This document shows positions 26,265 through 37,039 of a stretch of DNA of 64,000 nt, piece after piece. The notes below the pieces were generated by a model, which saw only the letters and a program-made list of their open reading frames with translations, was not told the DNA's origin and made no database searches. How positions within the stretch are numbered: the first letter of the stretch is position 1; each line of letters opens with the position of its first letter. The position numbers and the translations under genes were made by a program. Origin of the DNA: Thioploca ingrica (GTDB lineage Bacteria > Pseudomonadota > Gammaproteobacteria > Beggiatoales > Beggiatoaceae); NCBI GenBank assembly GCA_000828835.1, contig AP014633.1, positions 3,348,001 to 3,412,000 on the forward strand, in the 5' to 3' direction.

Positions 26265-26846
26265 TTACATGGCAAAGTAGAGATTATATAATCCTTCTAC
26301 TGAATAATTTTTAGTATAAGTTTCTTTACCAGAAATAATTTGATGGGCTTGAATATAACCCGTGGTCGGGTTAGCATCATCACTATGTGATTCTAAAATG
26401 AGTGCTACCTCGCCGGGGATATGGCTAAATCCAATAAATAAGCCTGAAATACCATGAAATTCACTAGTCACCACCCCACTAGCTACCCCAATGACACCAC
26501 CAAACACATTAATAGGCTGTTGCTGATCAGTACTTTCACCTTTGATTAAACCGGCTTGGCGCAAATACAACCAGAACAAGCGAGATTCATCGCCCGCTTT
26601 GATAGAATCAAACCGACCTTCAATTTTACCATTCTTGTTGAGATCTCCAGGTAAAACCCGATACTGCTCTAAGTAATTATAAGTTGCTACCGTTATCAGG
26701 TGAAAATCATTTTCTAAACGGTTAACTTTAGCAGCAATTAGAATTCTGTGAGGTAACTGATTTTTCCATATAAAAGAGAGTAAAAACATCATTATTCCAA
26801 TGAAGATAATAAATTCTACTAGAGTAAACGCGGTTTGTTTTTTCAT
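26265..26846 (-). CDS. Orphan type IV pilin-like / pseudopilin protein
   Basis: The 193-residue protein has a short basic leader and a prepilin motif, KKQTA/FTLVEFIIFIGIMM, followed by a hydrophobic N-terminal helix. The residue before the cleavage site is Ala instead of the near-invariant Gly, so processing may be slow or absent. The rest is polar and probably a globular pseudopilin domain; DLNKNGKIEGRFD looks like a calcium-binding loop. No other secretion gene is next to it; the nearest such gene is the gspG-like gene at 61075. Function is not known beyond membership of the family. Confidence 0.75.
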   Translation of the reverse strand: MKKQTAFTLVEFIIFIGIMMFLLSFIWKNQLPHRILIAAKVNRLENDFHLITVATYNYLEQYRVLPGDLNKNGKIEGRFDSIKAGDESRLFWLYLRQAGLIKGESTDQQQPINVFGGVIGVASGVVTSEFHGISGLFIGFSHIPGEVALILESHSDDANPTTGYIQAHQIISGKETYTKNYSVEGLYNLYFAM

Positions 26847-27045
26847 GGTACTGACTCCCTTTAAGGAGTACTGGTAATAATCTATTTATAAATTAACCGT
26901 AGCATACCTTTAACTGGCATTCCAACCCATTCCAGTTAGGACTGAGCAACTCACTTTAATGAACCACATAAAGATTTGCCTACTGGCTTGAATTTTGTTA
27001 AGTTGAATGAATATTCAGGGTAGTTCATGTTATGAGGAAACCGAG

Positions 27046-28284
27046 ATGCAAAATTTAGACACCGATGTGGTTATTGTAGGAAGTGGTATTGTCGGTGCAA
27101 CCTTAGCTTGCGCTTTACTACAACAAGGTATGCAAGTTACGCTTATCGAAGCGAAACCATTGCCAACCACCACAGCTAAACCAGAACCAGAACAGCCAAT
27201 CAATCCAGTTGATCCACGGACATTTGCCTTAACTCGTGCCTCAGAACGCATTTTAACCAGACTAGGAATATGGGATATTATCATGTCACAAGGGGTTAGT
27301 CCATTTCGGCAAATCCATGTTTGGGATGCCAATGGTTCTGGCGAAATTCATTTTGATAGTGCTACCTTAGCTGAGCCTAATTTAGGTTATATTGTTGAAC
27401 AATCTGTATTACAATCCGCGTTAACAACCCGTTTAGCTGAATTTGAGACTTTAACCTATTATCGTCCAACTAAAGTGCAACATTTTCATTTGACTGCCAA
27501 TCAAGCTGCTATGCAAGTCTATTTAGATAATAACCAACAGTTAACCACTCGCTTACTAGTGGGTGCTGAAGGTGCTCATTCACCGACTCGTAGTTTAGCG
27601 GGTATTCCTTATAAGCTATTGGATCATGGACAACAAGCCATTGTTGCTACCGTACAAACTGAACATACTCATCAAGAAACCGCTTGGCAACGTTTTTTGA
27701 CCACGGGACCATTAGCTTTTTTACCGCTGACTCATCCTTATACCAGTTCAATTGTTTGGAGTATTGATACCCCACGGAGTCAACACTTAATGAAACTGGA
27801 TAAAATTGATTTTCACCAAGAATTGGAACAGGCTTTTGCCGCTAAATTGGGTAAAATAATGGCGAGTAGTGAACGGTTTGCCTTTCCATTACAAAGTCGC
27901 TATGTATTGAATTATGTTCAACCGAGATTAGCATTAGTCGGTGATGCTGCCCATACCGTTCTACCGCTCGCTGGGCAAGGTCTTAATCTTGGATTACTCG
28001 ATGCCGCCGCCTTAAGTGAAGTTATTTTAACCGCACAGGTTCAAAGCAAAGATTTTGGTTGCTATCAAGAATTACGTCGCTATGAACGTTGGCGTAAAAG
28101 TGATAATTTGGCTATGTTAAAAATAATGGACAGTTTCAAATATTTATTTAGTACCTCCTCTATTCCACTCACTTGGGCACGTAATGTTGGACTTAGTTTT
28201 GTAGATGTGGCTACACCCATTAAACAAATGATAATGAGACAAGCGATGGGTCTTAGTCATCATTTGCCCTCATTAGCTCAATAA
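27046..28284 (+). CDS. UbiH/UbiF-type FAD-dependent aromatic hydroxylase
   Basis: The sequence has the FAD-binding motif VVIVGSGIVGATLACALL, the central DG-like loop LLVGAEGAHSPTR and the second FAD motif LVGDAAHTVLPLAGQGLNLGL, all standard for ubiquinone-pathway hydroxylases. I chose the ATG at 27046 (MQNLDTDVVIVG) because GAGG lies 8 nt before it; an in-frame ATG at 27007 would add 13 residues that the family lacks. It should hydroxylate a ring position of a ubiquinone intermediate, but which position (UbiH, UbiF or UbiI) is not clear. A PRK-type VisC name would also fit. Confidence 0.88.
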   Translation: MQNLDTDVVIVGSGIVGATLACALLQQGMQVTLIEAKPLPTTTAKPEPEQPINPVDPRTFALTRASERILTRLGIWDIIMSQGVSPFRQIHVWDANGSGEIHFDSATLAEPNLGYIVEQSVLQSALTTRLAEFETLTYYRPTKVQHFHLTANQAAMQVYLDNNQQLTTRLLVGAEGAHSPTRSLAGIPYKLLDHGQQAIVATVQTEHTHQETAWQRFLTTGPLAFLPLTHPYTSSIVWSIDTPRSQHLMKLDKIDFHQELEQAFAAKLGKIMASSERFAFPLQSRYVLNYVQPRLALVGDAAHTVLPLAGQGLNLGLLDAAALSEVILTAQVQSKDFGCYQELRRYERWRKSDNLAMLKIMDSFKYLFSTSSIPLTWARNVGLSFVDVATPIKQMIMRQAMGLSHHLPSLAQ

Positions 28285-28360
28285 TGATAACAACTGCTCA
28301 AAATTACATCTTGCTGATAATTGAAAAGTTAGGGCAAGCCCCTACAACTGAAATATTGCT

Positions 28361-29176
28361 ATGCCTGAATTGCCTGAAGTAGAAACCATACGCCGAAGTA
28401 TCGCACTCCCTTTACAAGGTCAAATTATTAAAGCAGTTATTGTCCGTGAACCGCGGTTGCGTTGGTCAGTGCCCAATACGTTGACTGCTTGTCTATTAGG
28501 TCAATCCATTCAGGATATTCAACGCCGAGGTAAATATTTATTATTCCAATGTGAACAAGGACATCTTCTCATTCATTTAGGGATGTCAGGTAATCTACGG
28601 TTGTTACCGGCTAAAACACCCGTAAAAAAACATGACCATCTTGATATTGTGTTTCACAATGAATTATGTTTACGTTATCACGATCCACGTCGTTTTGGTT
28701 GTGTATTATGGACGAGTGATCCGGTATCACAGCACCCCTTACTCATGAATTTAGGTTTAGAACCCCTTGAACCAGACTTTACCGGTGACTATTTATACCG
28801 CCTGGCTCAGCAACGTAAAGTACCCATAAAAACTTATATTATGAATAGTCGTATCGTGGTCGGAGTTGGTAATATTTATGCAAATGAATCCCTATTTCTT
28901 GCCAGCATTCATCCAACTAAACCCAGTGGACAAATTAATTTGGAACGCTATCAATGTCTTGCCAAAAGTATTCAACAAGTCCTCAGTACAGCCATTGAAA
29001 GTGGGGGGACTACTTTACGAGATTTTATGGACAGTGCTGGAAATCCTGGTTATTTTAAACCATTGTTACAAATATATGGACGAACCGGCCAACCCTGTAA
29101 TCAATGTGGCAATCCAATCCAACAACAACAACTAGCGCAACGTGTCACTTATTATTGTTCAACTTGTCAAGGTTAA
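28361..29176 (+). CDS. mutM: Formamidopyrimidine-DNA glycosylase
   Basis: The 271-residue enzyme begins MPELPEVETIRRS, with the catalytic Pro and Glu exposed after Met removal. Lys58-type residues follow in RRGKYLLF, and the C-terminal zinc finger has four Cys in CNQCGNPIQQQQLAQR and YYCSTCQ. It removes 8-oxoguanine and ring-opened purines. It lies 76 nt after the UbiH-type gene on the same strand and may share its transcript. Confidence 0.96.
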   Translation: MPELPEVETIRRSIALPLQGQIIKAVIVREPRLRWSVPNTLTACLLGQSIQDIQRRGKYLLFQCEQGHLLIHLGMSGNLRLLPAKTPVKKHDHLDIVFHNELCLRYHDPRRFGCVLWTSDPVSQHPLLMNLGLEPLEPDFTGDYLYRLAQQRKVPIKTYIMNSRIVVGVGNIYANESLFLASIHPTKPSGQINLERYQCLAKSIQQVLSTAIESGGTTLRDFMDSAGNPGYFKPLLQIYGRTGQPCNQCGNPIQQQQLAQRVTYYCSTCQG

Positions 29177-29272
29177 CTGAGGTTCATGGGAATATTTTGA
29201 CTAATTTTTAACTAAGAAACGACTCTCTATAGTAAAAAACTGAGTCTAGTTTTATCATGACCGCCGGTTTGA

Positions 29273-30742
<1,470 letters not shown>

Positions 30743-30776
30743 GATTGAGTTAAGATTTAAGTATTACCCTATTCCT

Positions 30777-30794
30777 ACCGTGTTACTTCACGGT
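30777..30794. other. Short perfect hairpin between two exported-protein genes
   Basis: ACCGTG at 30777-30782 pairs with CACGGT at 30789-30794 around TTACTT. It lies in the 5' untranslated region of the DUF2202 gene, 32 nt before its ATG. No T-run follows, so it is more probably an mRNA structure or protein-binding site than a terminator; chance is possible. Confidence 0.3.
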
Positions 30795-30826
30795 GAAAGT
30801 AAAACTAGATTGGATGAGGGTAAATT

Positions 30827-31648
30827 ATGAAAATTCGTTTTATGGTCACTTTATTATGTTGTTCTGTCTCCTTTACTCAAGCACAACAGCAGCAAACTAA
30901 CTCGGTTTGTGATACTACAACAATTGTACTTAAATTTCCTTATGGAAAATTAAATCAAGCCGAACAAGATAGCCTTATCCAGATGGTTCATTGGGAAAAA
31001 CTATTTGAACAAGTTTATAACCAATTCCATCAGCAATGGCAGCATGAGGTATTCAAAAATGTTCCCCAAAATGAGGCAAAACATAGTAAAGCGCTGGAAG
31101 CCTTACTAACCAAATATAAGCTCACACTGGTTAATACCGATAAGGCGAGTTTAACTAAACTCCAGGAGGATTGGATGACTCAGGGCAATACTTCCTTAGT
31201 TGCGGCGTTGACTGTGAGTGCCATAATGGAAGATAAGTATCTGCTTGAATTACAAAACGCTCTATCCAATAAGGCGGTTGATAATTTTGATATTCAATTT
31301 GTGTATCAAAATCTCGCTAAAGGTTCAAGAAATCATCTCCGCACTTTAGTTAGCGTGCTAAAAGAACAACAAGTCGAATATCAAGCTCATTATCTCACTC
31401 CAGCCCACTTCCAAGAAATTATTCATTCTCCTCAAGAAAGATATGCTTATGAAGAGACCGGTGATTCAACTTGTGGATTGGCTAAGAAAAATCATCCCAA
31501 TAACCAAGCAGAGCGAATGAAAAATAGTGAGAAATGGGTTCAGCAAATGCAACAGCAATCGCAAAAATTTCAACCTCAGTATGAGGAGAAAATCAAGATG
31601 AATGAAGGAGTGAAATCACAAGAAGAATCTAAAGAAGATGATGATTAA
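30827..31648 (+). CDS. DUF2202 ferritin-like exported protein
   Basis: The 273-residue protein has a Sec-type leader (MKIRFMVTLLCCSVSFTQAQ) and a ferritin-like helical domain. The family signature appears in SLVAALTVSAIMEDKYLLEL and in KGSRNHLRTLVSVLK, followed by HYLTPAHFQEII. DUF2202 members are thought to be metal-binding four-helix proteins, but their reaction is not settled. The glutamate pair in the usual EE position reads ED here (IMEDKY). The C-terminal tail is very polar (KSQEESKEDDD). A GAGG sequence precedes the ATG. Confidence 0.75.
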   Translation: MKIRFMVTLLCCSVSFTQAQQQQTNSVCDTTTIVLKFPYGKLNQAEQDSLIQMVHWEKLFEQVYNQFHQQWQHEVFKNVPQNEAKHSKALEALLTKYKLTLVNTDKASLTKLQEDWMTQGNTSLVAALTVSAIMEDKYLLELQNALSNKAVDNFDIQFVYQNLAKGSRNHLRTLVSVLKEQQVEYQAHYLTPAHFQEIIHSPQERYAYEETGDSTCGLAKKNHPNNQAERMKNSEKWVQQMQQQSQKFQPQYEEKIKMNEGVKSQEESKEDDD

Positions 31649-31681
31649 ATTGTTCTTAATTATCACTTTAAACTAATATCG

Positions 31682-32095
31682 TTATGAACGGGTTGTTAGA
31701 TTTTTGCTCAATAGCGGTGGATATGCAACTACAGTGACTAAAACTAATGACCCAAATAGCGTATAAAGCCAAGTAAAAACCCAATTGGGTGCTGTATAAA
31801 ATAAAAAATAATGCACCCAATAACCAATAAAACTCACGCTATAGGTTTCTTCACCGGCTAAGCTACGTAAATCTTGTTCTAAAGAAGTCAGTGGACAAGT
31901 TATTCCCAACCAGGCTTCTAAGACAACGTAACTAATAGCCACCAAATGTAAAACTCGAAAAACGCTATTTCGTGGCCACAGCCATTTTTTTGACCATCCC
32001 ACTAAAATAACGAACTGTCCACCCACAATAAACCCAACAAAAGCCGCATGGATTACCACAATCACATCGGCCAAAATGGCTGAGAACATACTCAT
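31682..32095 (-). CDS. DUF2784 membrane protein
   Basis: A 137-residue protein with four predicted membrane segments (about 5-30, 45-65, 90-105 and 110-130). LADVIVVIHAAFVGFIVGGQ, LHLVAISYVVLEAWLGITCP and a long-helix GYWVHYFLF are the family hallmarks of DUF2784. Function unknown. The start is 1 nt from the dtd stop on the same strand, so it belongs to the smpB-dtd transcript. Confidence 0.85.
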   Translation of the reverse strand: MSMFSAILADVIVVIHAAFVGFIVGGQFVILVGWSKKWLWPRNSVFRVLHLVAISYVVLEAWLGITCPLTSLEQDLRSLAGEETYSVSFIGYWVHYFLFYTAPNWVFTWLYTLFGSLVLVTVVAYPPLLSKNLTTRS

Positions 32096-32096
32096 G

Positions 32097-32546
32097 TTAT
32101 TTTAACGGATTCACTTGTAACCAAAATGTCACCGGACCATCATTAACTAAACTCACTTGCATCATCGCACCAAATTGACCAATAGCGACTTTGGGATATT
32201 GCGCTCGTGCCTGAGTACATAAATAATTAAATAATTTTTCACCTTGATGGGGTGGTGCGGCTGGAGTAAAGCTGGGGCGGTTACCTTTATGAGTATCCGC
32301 CGGTAAAGTGAATTGAGGGACCAGCAGCAAACTACCCTGAATATCGGTTAGACTCAGGTTCATTCTGCCTTCACTATCGGCAAAAACCCGATAGACTAGT
32401 AATCGGTGTAATAACCGATCGGCTTGCAATTTAGCATCACTTCGTTCAATACCAATCAAAACTACTAAGCCCTGGTCAATATGGGCAATCGTTTGTTGAG
32501 CAACCATAACACTAGCCGTAGTTACCCGTTGTAATAAGCCGATCAT
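32097..32546 (-). CDS. dtd: D-aminoacyl-tRNA deacylase
   Basis: The 149-residue protein starts [15 protein letters not shown] and has the two active-site motifs of [12 protein letters not shown] (SQFTL in most) and [14 protein letters not shown] (the GP motif). It removes D-amino acids mischarged on tRNA. It overlaps smpB by 4 nt (ATGA) and is followed by DUF2784. Confidence 0.95.
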   Translation of the reverse strand: MIGLLQRVTTASVMVAQQTIAHIDQGLVVLIGIERSDAKLQADRLLHRLLVYRVFADSEGRMNLSLTDIQGSLLLVPQFTLPADTHKGNRPSFTPAAPPHQGEKLFNYLCTQARAQYPKVAIGQFGAMMQVSLVNDGPVTFWLQVNPLK

Positions 32547-33010
32547 TTTTTAAAAAGCCTTTCTTTTTCGCGTTGCCAATCACGATCTTTTTCAGTTTCG
32601 CGTTTATCATACTCTTTTTTGCCTTTAGCCAGGGCAATTTCTAATTTAGCTCGACCTTGCTTCCAATACATTGCCGTAGGAATTAACGCCTGACCTTTAC
32701 GTTCCACAGCGCCAATCAGTTTATTTAATTCCTGCCGATGGAGTAGCAATTTACGGGTACGTTGTGGATCGGGTTGAATATGTGTCGAAGCGGTGGGTAA
32801 AGGGGTAATGACAGCACCTAGTAGCCATACTTCACCATTTTTGAGTAGTACATAAGTATCTCGCAGTTGCACACGTCCGGCTCGAAGGCTTTTTACTTCC
32901 CATCCTTTTAATACTAAACCGGCTTCAAAACGTTCTTGTAAGAAATAATCAAAACCGGCTTTCTTATTGAGGCAAATCGTATTGCTATGATTGTTAGATT
33001 TTTTCTTCAT
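32543..33010 (-). CDS. smpB: SsrA-binding protein
   Basis: The 155-residue protein has the tmRNA-binding OB-fold ([40 protein letters not shown], read in parts) and the basic C-terminal tail [19 protein letters not shown]. It delivers tmRNA to stalled ribosomes. It is divergent from ratA, the usual arrangement in gammaproteobacteria. The tmRNA gene itself was not found here. Confidence 0.96.
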   Translation of the reverse strand: MKKKSNNHSNTICLNKKAGFDYFLQERFEAGLVLKGWEVKSLRAGRVQLRDTYVLLKNGEVWLLGAVITPLPTASTHIQPDPQRTRKLLLHRQELNKLIGAVERKGQALIPTAMYWKQGRAKLEIALAKGKKEYDKRETEKDRDWQREKERLFKK

Positions 33011-33180
33011 AATAGGCTAATCCGTGTTAACGGATCTTTCAGTGAAATTATTGACAATAAAAAAGAATATCAACTATTTTAATCTATTCAATAGAATTTA
33101 AGGAAGGTTGAGAGAAAACGTTTTTTCAATCACAATACTTAGATTCAAACTCATTAGCAAGTAAAGGTAACCGTAAACAA

Positions 33181-33357
33181 ATGTTCATAGACAATAACAG
33201 GGTATTAGGTATTTATTCTTGCCATGAGAGGAACAGCAATGAATTACAGCACCACTATTACCGACGACAAAGGTATCTCGTATTTTTTACTGGTGTACTT
33301 ATATTAATAAACGGTATAGGCTTAATGTTTCTAAATGCAATTGGTGTATTTTCGTGA
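33181..33357 (+). CDS. Possible 58-residue membrane protein overlapping ratA
   Basis: An ATG frame of 58 codons (MFIDNNRVLG..., ending GLMFLNAIGVFS) has one hydrophobic segment over the last 30 residues. Its TGA overlaps the GTG start of ratA (GTGA), which is a pattern of coupled translation. No strong ribosome binding site lies upstream, and the frame crosses the region where the promoter of ratA would be expected, so it may be chance. The rest of the smpB-ratA gap (about 340 nt) holds only AT-rich sequence. Confidence 0.3.
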   Translation: MFIDNNRVLGIYSCHERNSNELQHHYYRRQRYLVFFTGVLILINGIGLMFLNAIGVFS

Positions 33358-33791
33358 TCCATATTCATAAAACGGCTTTAGTTCCTTATCGCTCCCGCGA
33401 CATGTTTACTTTGGTTAATGATATTGATGCTTATCCCAGGTTTTTACCTTGGTGTAAATCAACAACGATATTGTCACAAACGTCTTCTCAAATCGTAGCT
33501 ACCATCACCATGGGTAGTGTTGGCTTAGAAAAATCATTTACCACGACTAATGTGATTAAACCCGATGAATCGATTGAAATTCATTTATTGGAAGGTCCCT
33601 TTAGTCAATTACAAGGACGGTGGACTTTTCAACCCCTGGGAGAAGAAGGTTGTAAAATTTCTTTAACCATGGAATTTGAAATTTCTAATCAGTTACTCCG
33701 GATGAGCTTAGGGCCAATCTTTAGTAAAATTGTTAATAGTTTAGTTGATGCTTTTGTGCAACGTGCGAATGAATTATATGGCAAATCTTAA
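33354..33791 (+). CDS. ratA: RatA/COQ10-type START-domain protein
   Basis: The 145-residue protein has the START/COQ10 fold pattern, with SRDMFTLVNDIDAYPRFLPW near the N-terminus and LVDAFVQRANELYG at the C-terminus. The start is GTG, as other candidates are further in the protein. RatA has been described as a ribosome-association toxin, and the related COQ10 proteins bind ubiquinone; which role is primary is debated. The gene sits in the conserved smpB-ratA-rnfH-bamE-fur neighbourhood. Confidence 0.92.
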   Translation: MIHIHKTALVPYRSRDMFTLVNDIDAYPRFLPWCKSTTILSQTSSQIVATITMGSVGLEKSFTTTNVIKPDESIEIHLLEGPFSQLQGRWTFQPLGEEGCKISLTMEFEISNQLLRMSLGPIFSKIVNSLVDAFVQRANELYGKS

Positions 33792-34092
33792 TACGATACT
33801 GGTTGAAGTGGCTTACGCTAAAACGGATGAACAAATGGTTATTCCGCTAGCAGTAACCAAAGGCAGCAATGTACAGCAAGCTATTGAAATATCAAATATA
33901 TTAAATTTTTTTCCGCAAATTGATTTAACTCAAAATAAAGTTGGTATTTTTAGTAAAATCTGTACGTTAAATACTTTACTCCGTGAAGGTGATCGGGTTG
34001 AAATTTATCGGGCGTTGATTGCCGATCCCAAAAAAATCCGCCAGCAACGAGCTGAGCAAGGTAAATTGATAAAAAAAGGAGGTAAAGAGTGA
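33778..34092 (+). CDS. rnfH: RnfH family ubiquitin-like protein (RatB)
   Basis: The protein has about 104 residues from the ATG at 33778 (MANLNTILVEVAYAK), overlapping the end of ratA by 14 nt. Longer in-frame starts upstream only shadow ratA. The family pattern is KVGIFSKICTLNTLLREGDRVEIYRAL, read in two parts, with the C-terminal PKKIRQQRAEQ. The fold is beta-grasp. Function unclear; it is always next to ratA. Confidence 0.9.
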   Translation: MANLNTILVEVAYAKTDEQMVIPLAVTKGSNVQQAIEISNILNFFPQIDLTQNKVGIFSKICTLNTLLREGDRVEIYRALIADPKKIRQQRAEQGKLIKKGGKE

Positions 34093-34134
34093 CCTCTACT
34101 AAGCAATTTAATGATCTAAACAACCCGGTTAATG

Positions 34135-34515
34135 TTACAAAATGGGGTGTTCATCTAGGGTATCGTGGGGAGGACGATGTTGTTGCGTTCTACGTAAGCC
34201 TACTTTAACATCACCGGCCACTTTGATAAGACGATCTTTATCATCAAAAAACAAAGCAATGTGACGTTGAACACGTTTCCCTCTACCCGGTTGAAAGCTG
34301 TAAAGGTAATCCCAACGTCGTTGATGAAATACATCAATTATCAGTGGTGTCCCCATGATAAAACGCACTTTTTTAACTGGCATGAACAATTCAAGTTGAT
34401 CCATCATTGCTTGTGTCACTACATTACCTTGTTGAATATCAACTTTATAAACCGCACAAGCTGATATCAATACATTCATGCCCAAACAAACCGTAATAAG
34501 AATTTTGTCCATCAT
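34135..34515 (-). CDS. bamE: Outer-membrane assembly lipoprotein BamE
   Basis: I chose the ATG at 34515 ([20 protein letters not shown]), because it puts the lipobox LISAC directly after a short signal; the longer frame to 34581 would bury it. Mature protein begins at Cys and has [18 protein letters not shown] and [12 protein letters not shown], the BamE signatures. It is part of the BAM complex that inserts outer membrane proteins. It is convergent with rnfH and divergent from fur. Confidence 0.92.
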   Translation of the reverse strand: MMDKILITVCLGMNVLISACAVYKVDIQQGNVVTQAMMDQLELFMPVKKVRFIMGTPLIIDVFHQRRWDYLYSFQPGRGKRVQRHIALFFDDKDRLIKVAGDVKVGLRRTQQHRPPHDTLDEHPIL

Positions 34516-34652
34516 GACTTCCCGATCTTGACCTAAGAGGTCGTTATCATAACGTAATTGCAAAAAAAACTCACGAAACAACTAAAAATTACTTCGCCAA
34601 CAAGAATTGATATCATGAAGAATTATAATGAATTACTGTAAGGAACACTGCT

Positions 34653-35078
34653 ATGGAGAGTCAAGATTTAAAAAAAGCGGGATTAAAAGCCACTTTACCG
34701 CGACTCAGAATATTGCAATTATTGGAAAAAAACCCCCAACAGCATCTGAGTGCCGAAGAAGTTTATAAAGCATTATTAGAGATTGGGGAAGATGTTGGTT
34801 TAGCAACCGTATATCGGGTATTAACTCAATTTGAATCCGCTGGATTAGTTTTGCGTCATCACTTCGAGGGCGGATTATCGGTATTTGAGCTCAATGAAGG
34901 TTATCATCATGATCATCTCGTTTGTATAAAATGTGGAAAAATAGTCGAATTTGTTGATGAAATCATTGAAAGACAACAATGCACCATTGCTCAACAACAT
35001 CATTTTGAAATTACAGAACATTATTTATATATTTATGGTATTTGTCCCCAATGTCAACGACAAAAACGCTTGAGATAA
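34653..35078 (+). CDS. fur: Ferric uptake regulator
   Basis: The 141-residue protein has the winged helix (LKKAGLKATLPRLRILQLLE, VGLATVYRVLTQFE) and the metal-binding HHDHLVCIKCGKIVEF, with a second Cys pair in CPQCQRQ. It represses iron uptake genes when Fe(II) is bound. It stands upstream of its own promoter region shared with bamE, and its stop abuts the stop of the convergent kinase gene. Confidence 0.97.
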   Translation: MESQDLKKAGLKATLPRLRILQLLEKNPQQHLSAEEVYKALLEIGEDVGLATVYRVLTQFESAGLVLRHHFEGGLSVFELNEGYHHDHLVCIKCGKIVEFVDEIIERQQCTIAQQHHFEITEHYLYIYGICPQCQRQKRLR

Positions 35079-36020
35079 TCACACTAATAGTGCATAACCA
35101 AAATGCTTTTTAAAACGAGTTTTGAAATTATCCCAGTTTAATTGATGATTTTGGGTACCGTGATGTTCTATTTTAATCGTACTCATCAAAGTCGCAATTC
35201 TTCCCGTCGTTTCCCAATCAATATCTTTAAGCAATCCATAGAGTAACCCAGCACAAAAGGCGTCTTCACAACCGGCGATATCATGAGTGGCTTGGGCGTT
35301 AGCACCAGGAATTTGATAATAAGTATCTTGGGCATAAATGAGTGCCCCGGCTTCGACCGGTTGAATAATAACCAAAGCCTGAACTCGTTGAGCAACTTGT
35401 TGTGACGTTAAGTGAGTTTGTTGTGCCAACCATTGCCATTCCAGTTGGTTAACTAATATCCAGTTCGCTTGTTCAATAAAGCTCAGTAAATCGTCACCGT
35501 CAAATTCAGTAATACTTTGTGCTGGGGCAAAGACAAAAGGGATTCCCAGTTCAGCTAATTGCAAGGCATGTGTTATCATGCCTTCACGACTATCATACGC
35601 AATCGTTGCCAACTGAATGTTCTGGATTTGAGAGAGGCTATTAGTGAATGAAAAACTCATCGCGCCAGGATGAAATGCTGAAATTTGATTGCCATCAACA
35701 TCGAGAGTAATAAAGGTTTGAGCGGTGTAACAATGTTCAATCGTGAGTAAATGGTCTAATTTAATCTCACAGCTATCTAGCCATTCAGCATATGGACCAA
35801 AATCCATACCCACTGTAGCCAGCGGCAAAGGTTCCAGTCCGAGCATTTTTAGGTTGTAAGAAATATTGCCGGCACTACCGCCAAATTGACGACGTAAATC
35901 CGGAACAGTGAAATAAGCATTAAGACGTTGGGTGGGGTCAGGAAAGATAGCATGTTTAAATTTATCCTGAAATTCCATAATAGTGTCATAAGTAAGAGAA
36001 CCACAAATTAATGCCGACAT
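35079..36020 (-). CDS. Degenerate PfkB-family kinase paralogue
   Basis: A 313-residue protein closely related to the kinase just upstream (36095-37039). The first motif (RRQFGGSAGNISYNL) is intact. At the catalytic site, the normal DPTGCGDAFRGG reads DIAGCEDAFCAG: the base Asp is kept, but the second glycine of the anion hole is Glu and a Thr is Ala. The ATP-site motif TKGAEGAVIY is changed to QPVEAGALIY, losing the Lys-Gly and the acidic residue. Catalysis may be lost or changed. The ATG at 36020 is used, because the longer frame would begin with TTG. The gene is 75 nt downstream of its paralogue. Confidence 0.85.
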   Translation of the reverse strand: MSALICGSLTYDTIMEFQDKFKHAIFPDPTQRLNAYFTVPDLRRQFGGSAGNISYNLKMLGLEPLPLATVGMDFGPYAEWLDSCEIKLDHLLTIEHCYTAQTFITLDVDGNQISAFHPGAMSFSFTNSLSQIQNIQLATIAYDSREGMITHALQLAELGIPFVFAPAQSITEFDGDDLLSFIEQANWILVNQLEWQWLAQQTHLTSQQVAQRVQALVIIQPVEAGALIYAQDTYYQIPGANAQATHDIAGCEDAFCAGLLYGLLKDIDWETTGRIATLMSTIKIEHHGTQNHQLNWDNFKTRFKKHFGYALLV

Positions 36021-36094
36021 GGAAATATTTCTCAACTTTATAGAATTAAATTAAAGCAAAATTTGGCGTTACCCATCACACCGATATTGGGGTA

Positions 36095-37039
36095 TTAAGA
36101 AGGTAAGAGTAAAGTATAATCAAAGTTCTTTTTAAAACGATGTTTAAATTCTTCTAAAGTAAAGGTATGGTTTTGGGTACCGTGATGTTCAATTTTAATG
36201 GCTCCTAACAGTGAAGCAATCCGTCCAGTGGTTTCCCAATCAATGTCTTTCATTAAGCCATACAATAGTCCACCACGGAAAGCGTCACCACACCCAGTCG
36301 GGTCATTAGCCGCATGAGGTTGAGCACTGGGAATTTGATAAACCGTATCGGTGGTATAAATGACGGCACCTTCAGCGCCTTTAGTGACAATTAAAGCTTG
36401 GACACGTTGAGCAACTTGTTGTTCTGATAAATTAGTCCGTTCATGCATTAATTGCCATTCATAATCGTTGACAATGACCCAGGTTGCTTGCTCAATAAAT
36501 TGCAAAATATCATTGCCATCAAACAGGGTCATACCTTGTCCAGGATCAAAGATGAAGGGAATAGCAGCATCTGCAAATTCCCGAGCATGTTGGAGCATCC
36601 CTTCTCGCCCATCTGGAGAAACCATTCCAATCGTAATACCTTGTGCTTGAGAAACTTGATTATAATGGGAAAAACTCATCGCCCCCGGATGAAAGGCGGT
36701 AATTTGGTTATCATCCATATCCGTGGTGATAAAAGCTTGTGCGGTATAAGAGTGGTTAATGGTAGTAATATGAGTACGAGCAATTTCACAGCTATCTAGC
36801 CAATCCGCATAAGGGCCAAAATCCATTCCTACTGTGCCCATCGGTAATGGATCACCACCTAATAATTTTAAATTATACGCAATATTACCGGCACAACCAC
36901 CAAATTCACGACGCAAATCGGGTACTAAGAAAGAAACATTGATGATATGTACTTGCTCCGGCAAAATATGATGTTTAAACTTGTCATTAAATACCATAAT
37001 GGTATCAAAAGCAAAGGAGCCACAAATTAAAGCAGACAT
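36095..37039 (-). CDS. PfkB-family carbohydrate/nucleoside kinase
   Basis: The 314-residue protein carries the family's first motif (FGGCAGNIAYNLKLLGG) and the second motif DPTGCGDAFRGGLLYG, with catalytic Asp in GCGDAF, and TKGAEGAVIY for ATP. Bacterial adenosine kinase-like members with ALICGSFAFDTIM at the N-terminus are close in pattern. It probably phosphorylates adenosine or a sugar; substrate not certain. A diverged tandem copy follows directly. Confidence 0.9.
   Translation of the reverse strand: MSALICGSFAFDTIMVFNDKFKHHILPEQVHIINVSFLVPDLRREFGGCAGNIAYNLKLLGGDPLPMGTVGMDFGPYADWLDSCEIARTHITTINHSYTAQAFITTDMDDNQITAFHPGAMSFSHYNQVSQAQGITIGMVSPDGREGMLQHAREFADAAIPFIFDPGQGMTLFDGNDILQFIEQATWVIVNDYEWQLMHERTNLSEQQVAQRVQALIVTKGAEGAVIYTTDTVYQIPSAQPHAANDPTGCGDAFRGGLLYGLMKDIDWETTGRIASLLGAIKIEHHGTQNHTFTLEEFKHRFKKNFDYTLLLPS

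Noticed and set aside
28285-28360. Inverted repeat-like GGGCAAGCCCC before mutM
   Set aside because: Too short and without a T-run; may be chance.
36452-36799. 115-residue plus-strand frame inside the PfkB kinase gene
   Set aside because: Antisense shadow of a gene with catalytic motifs.
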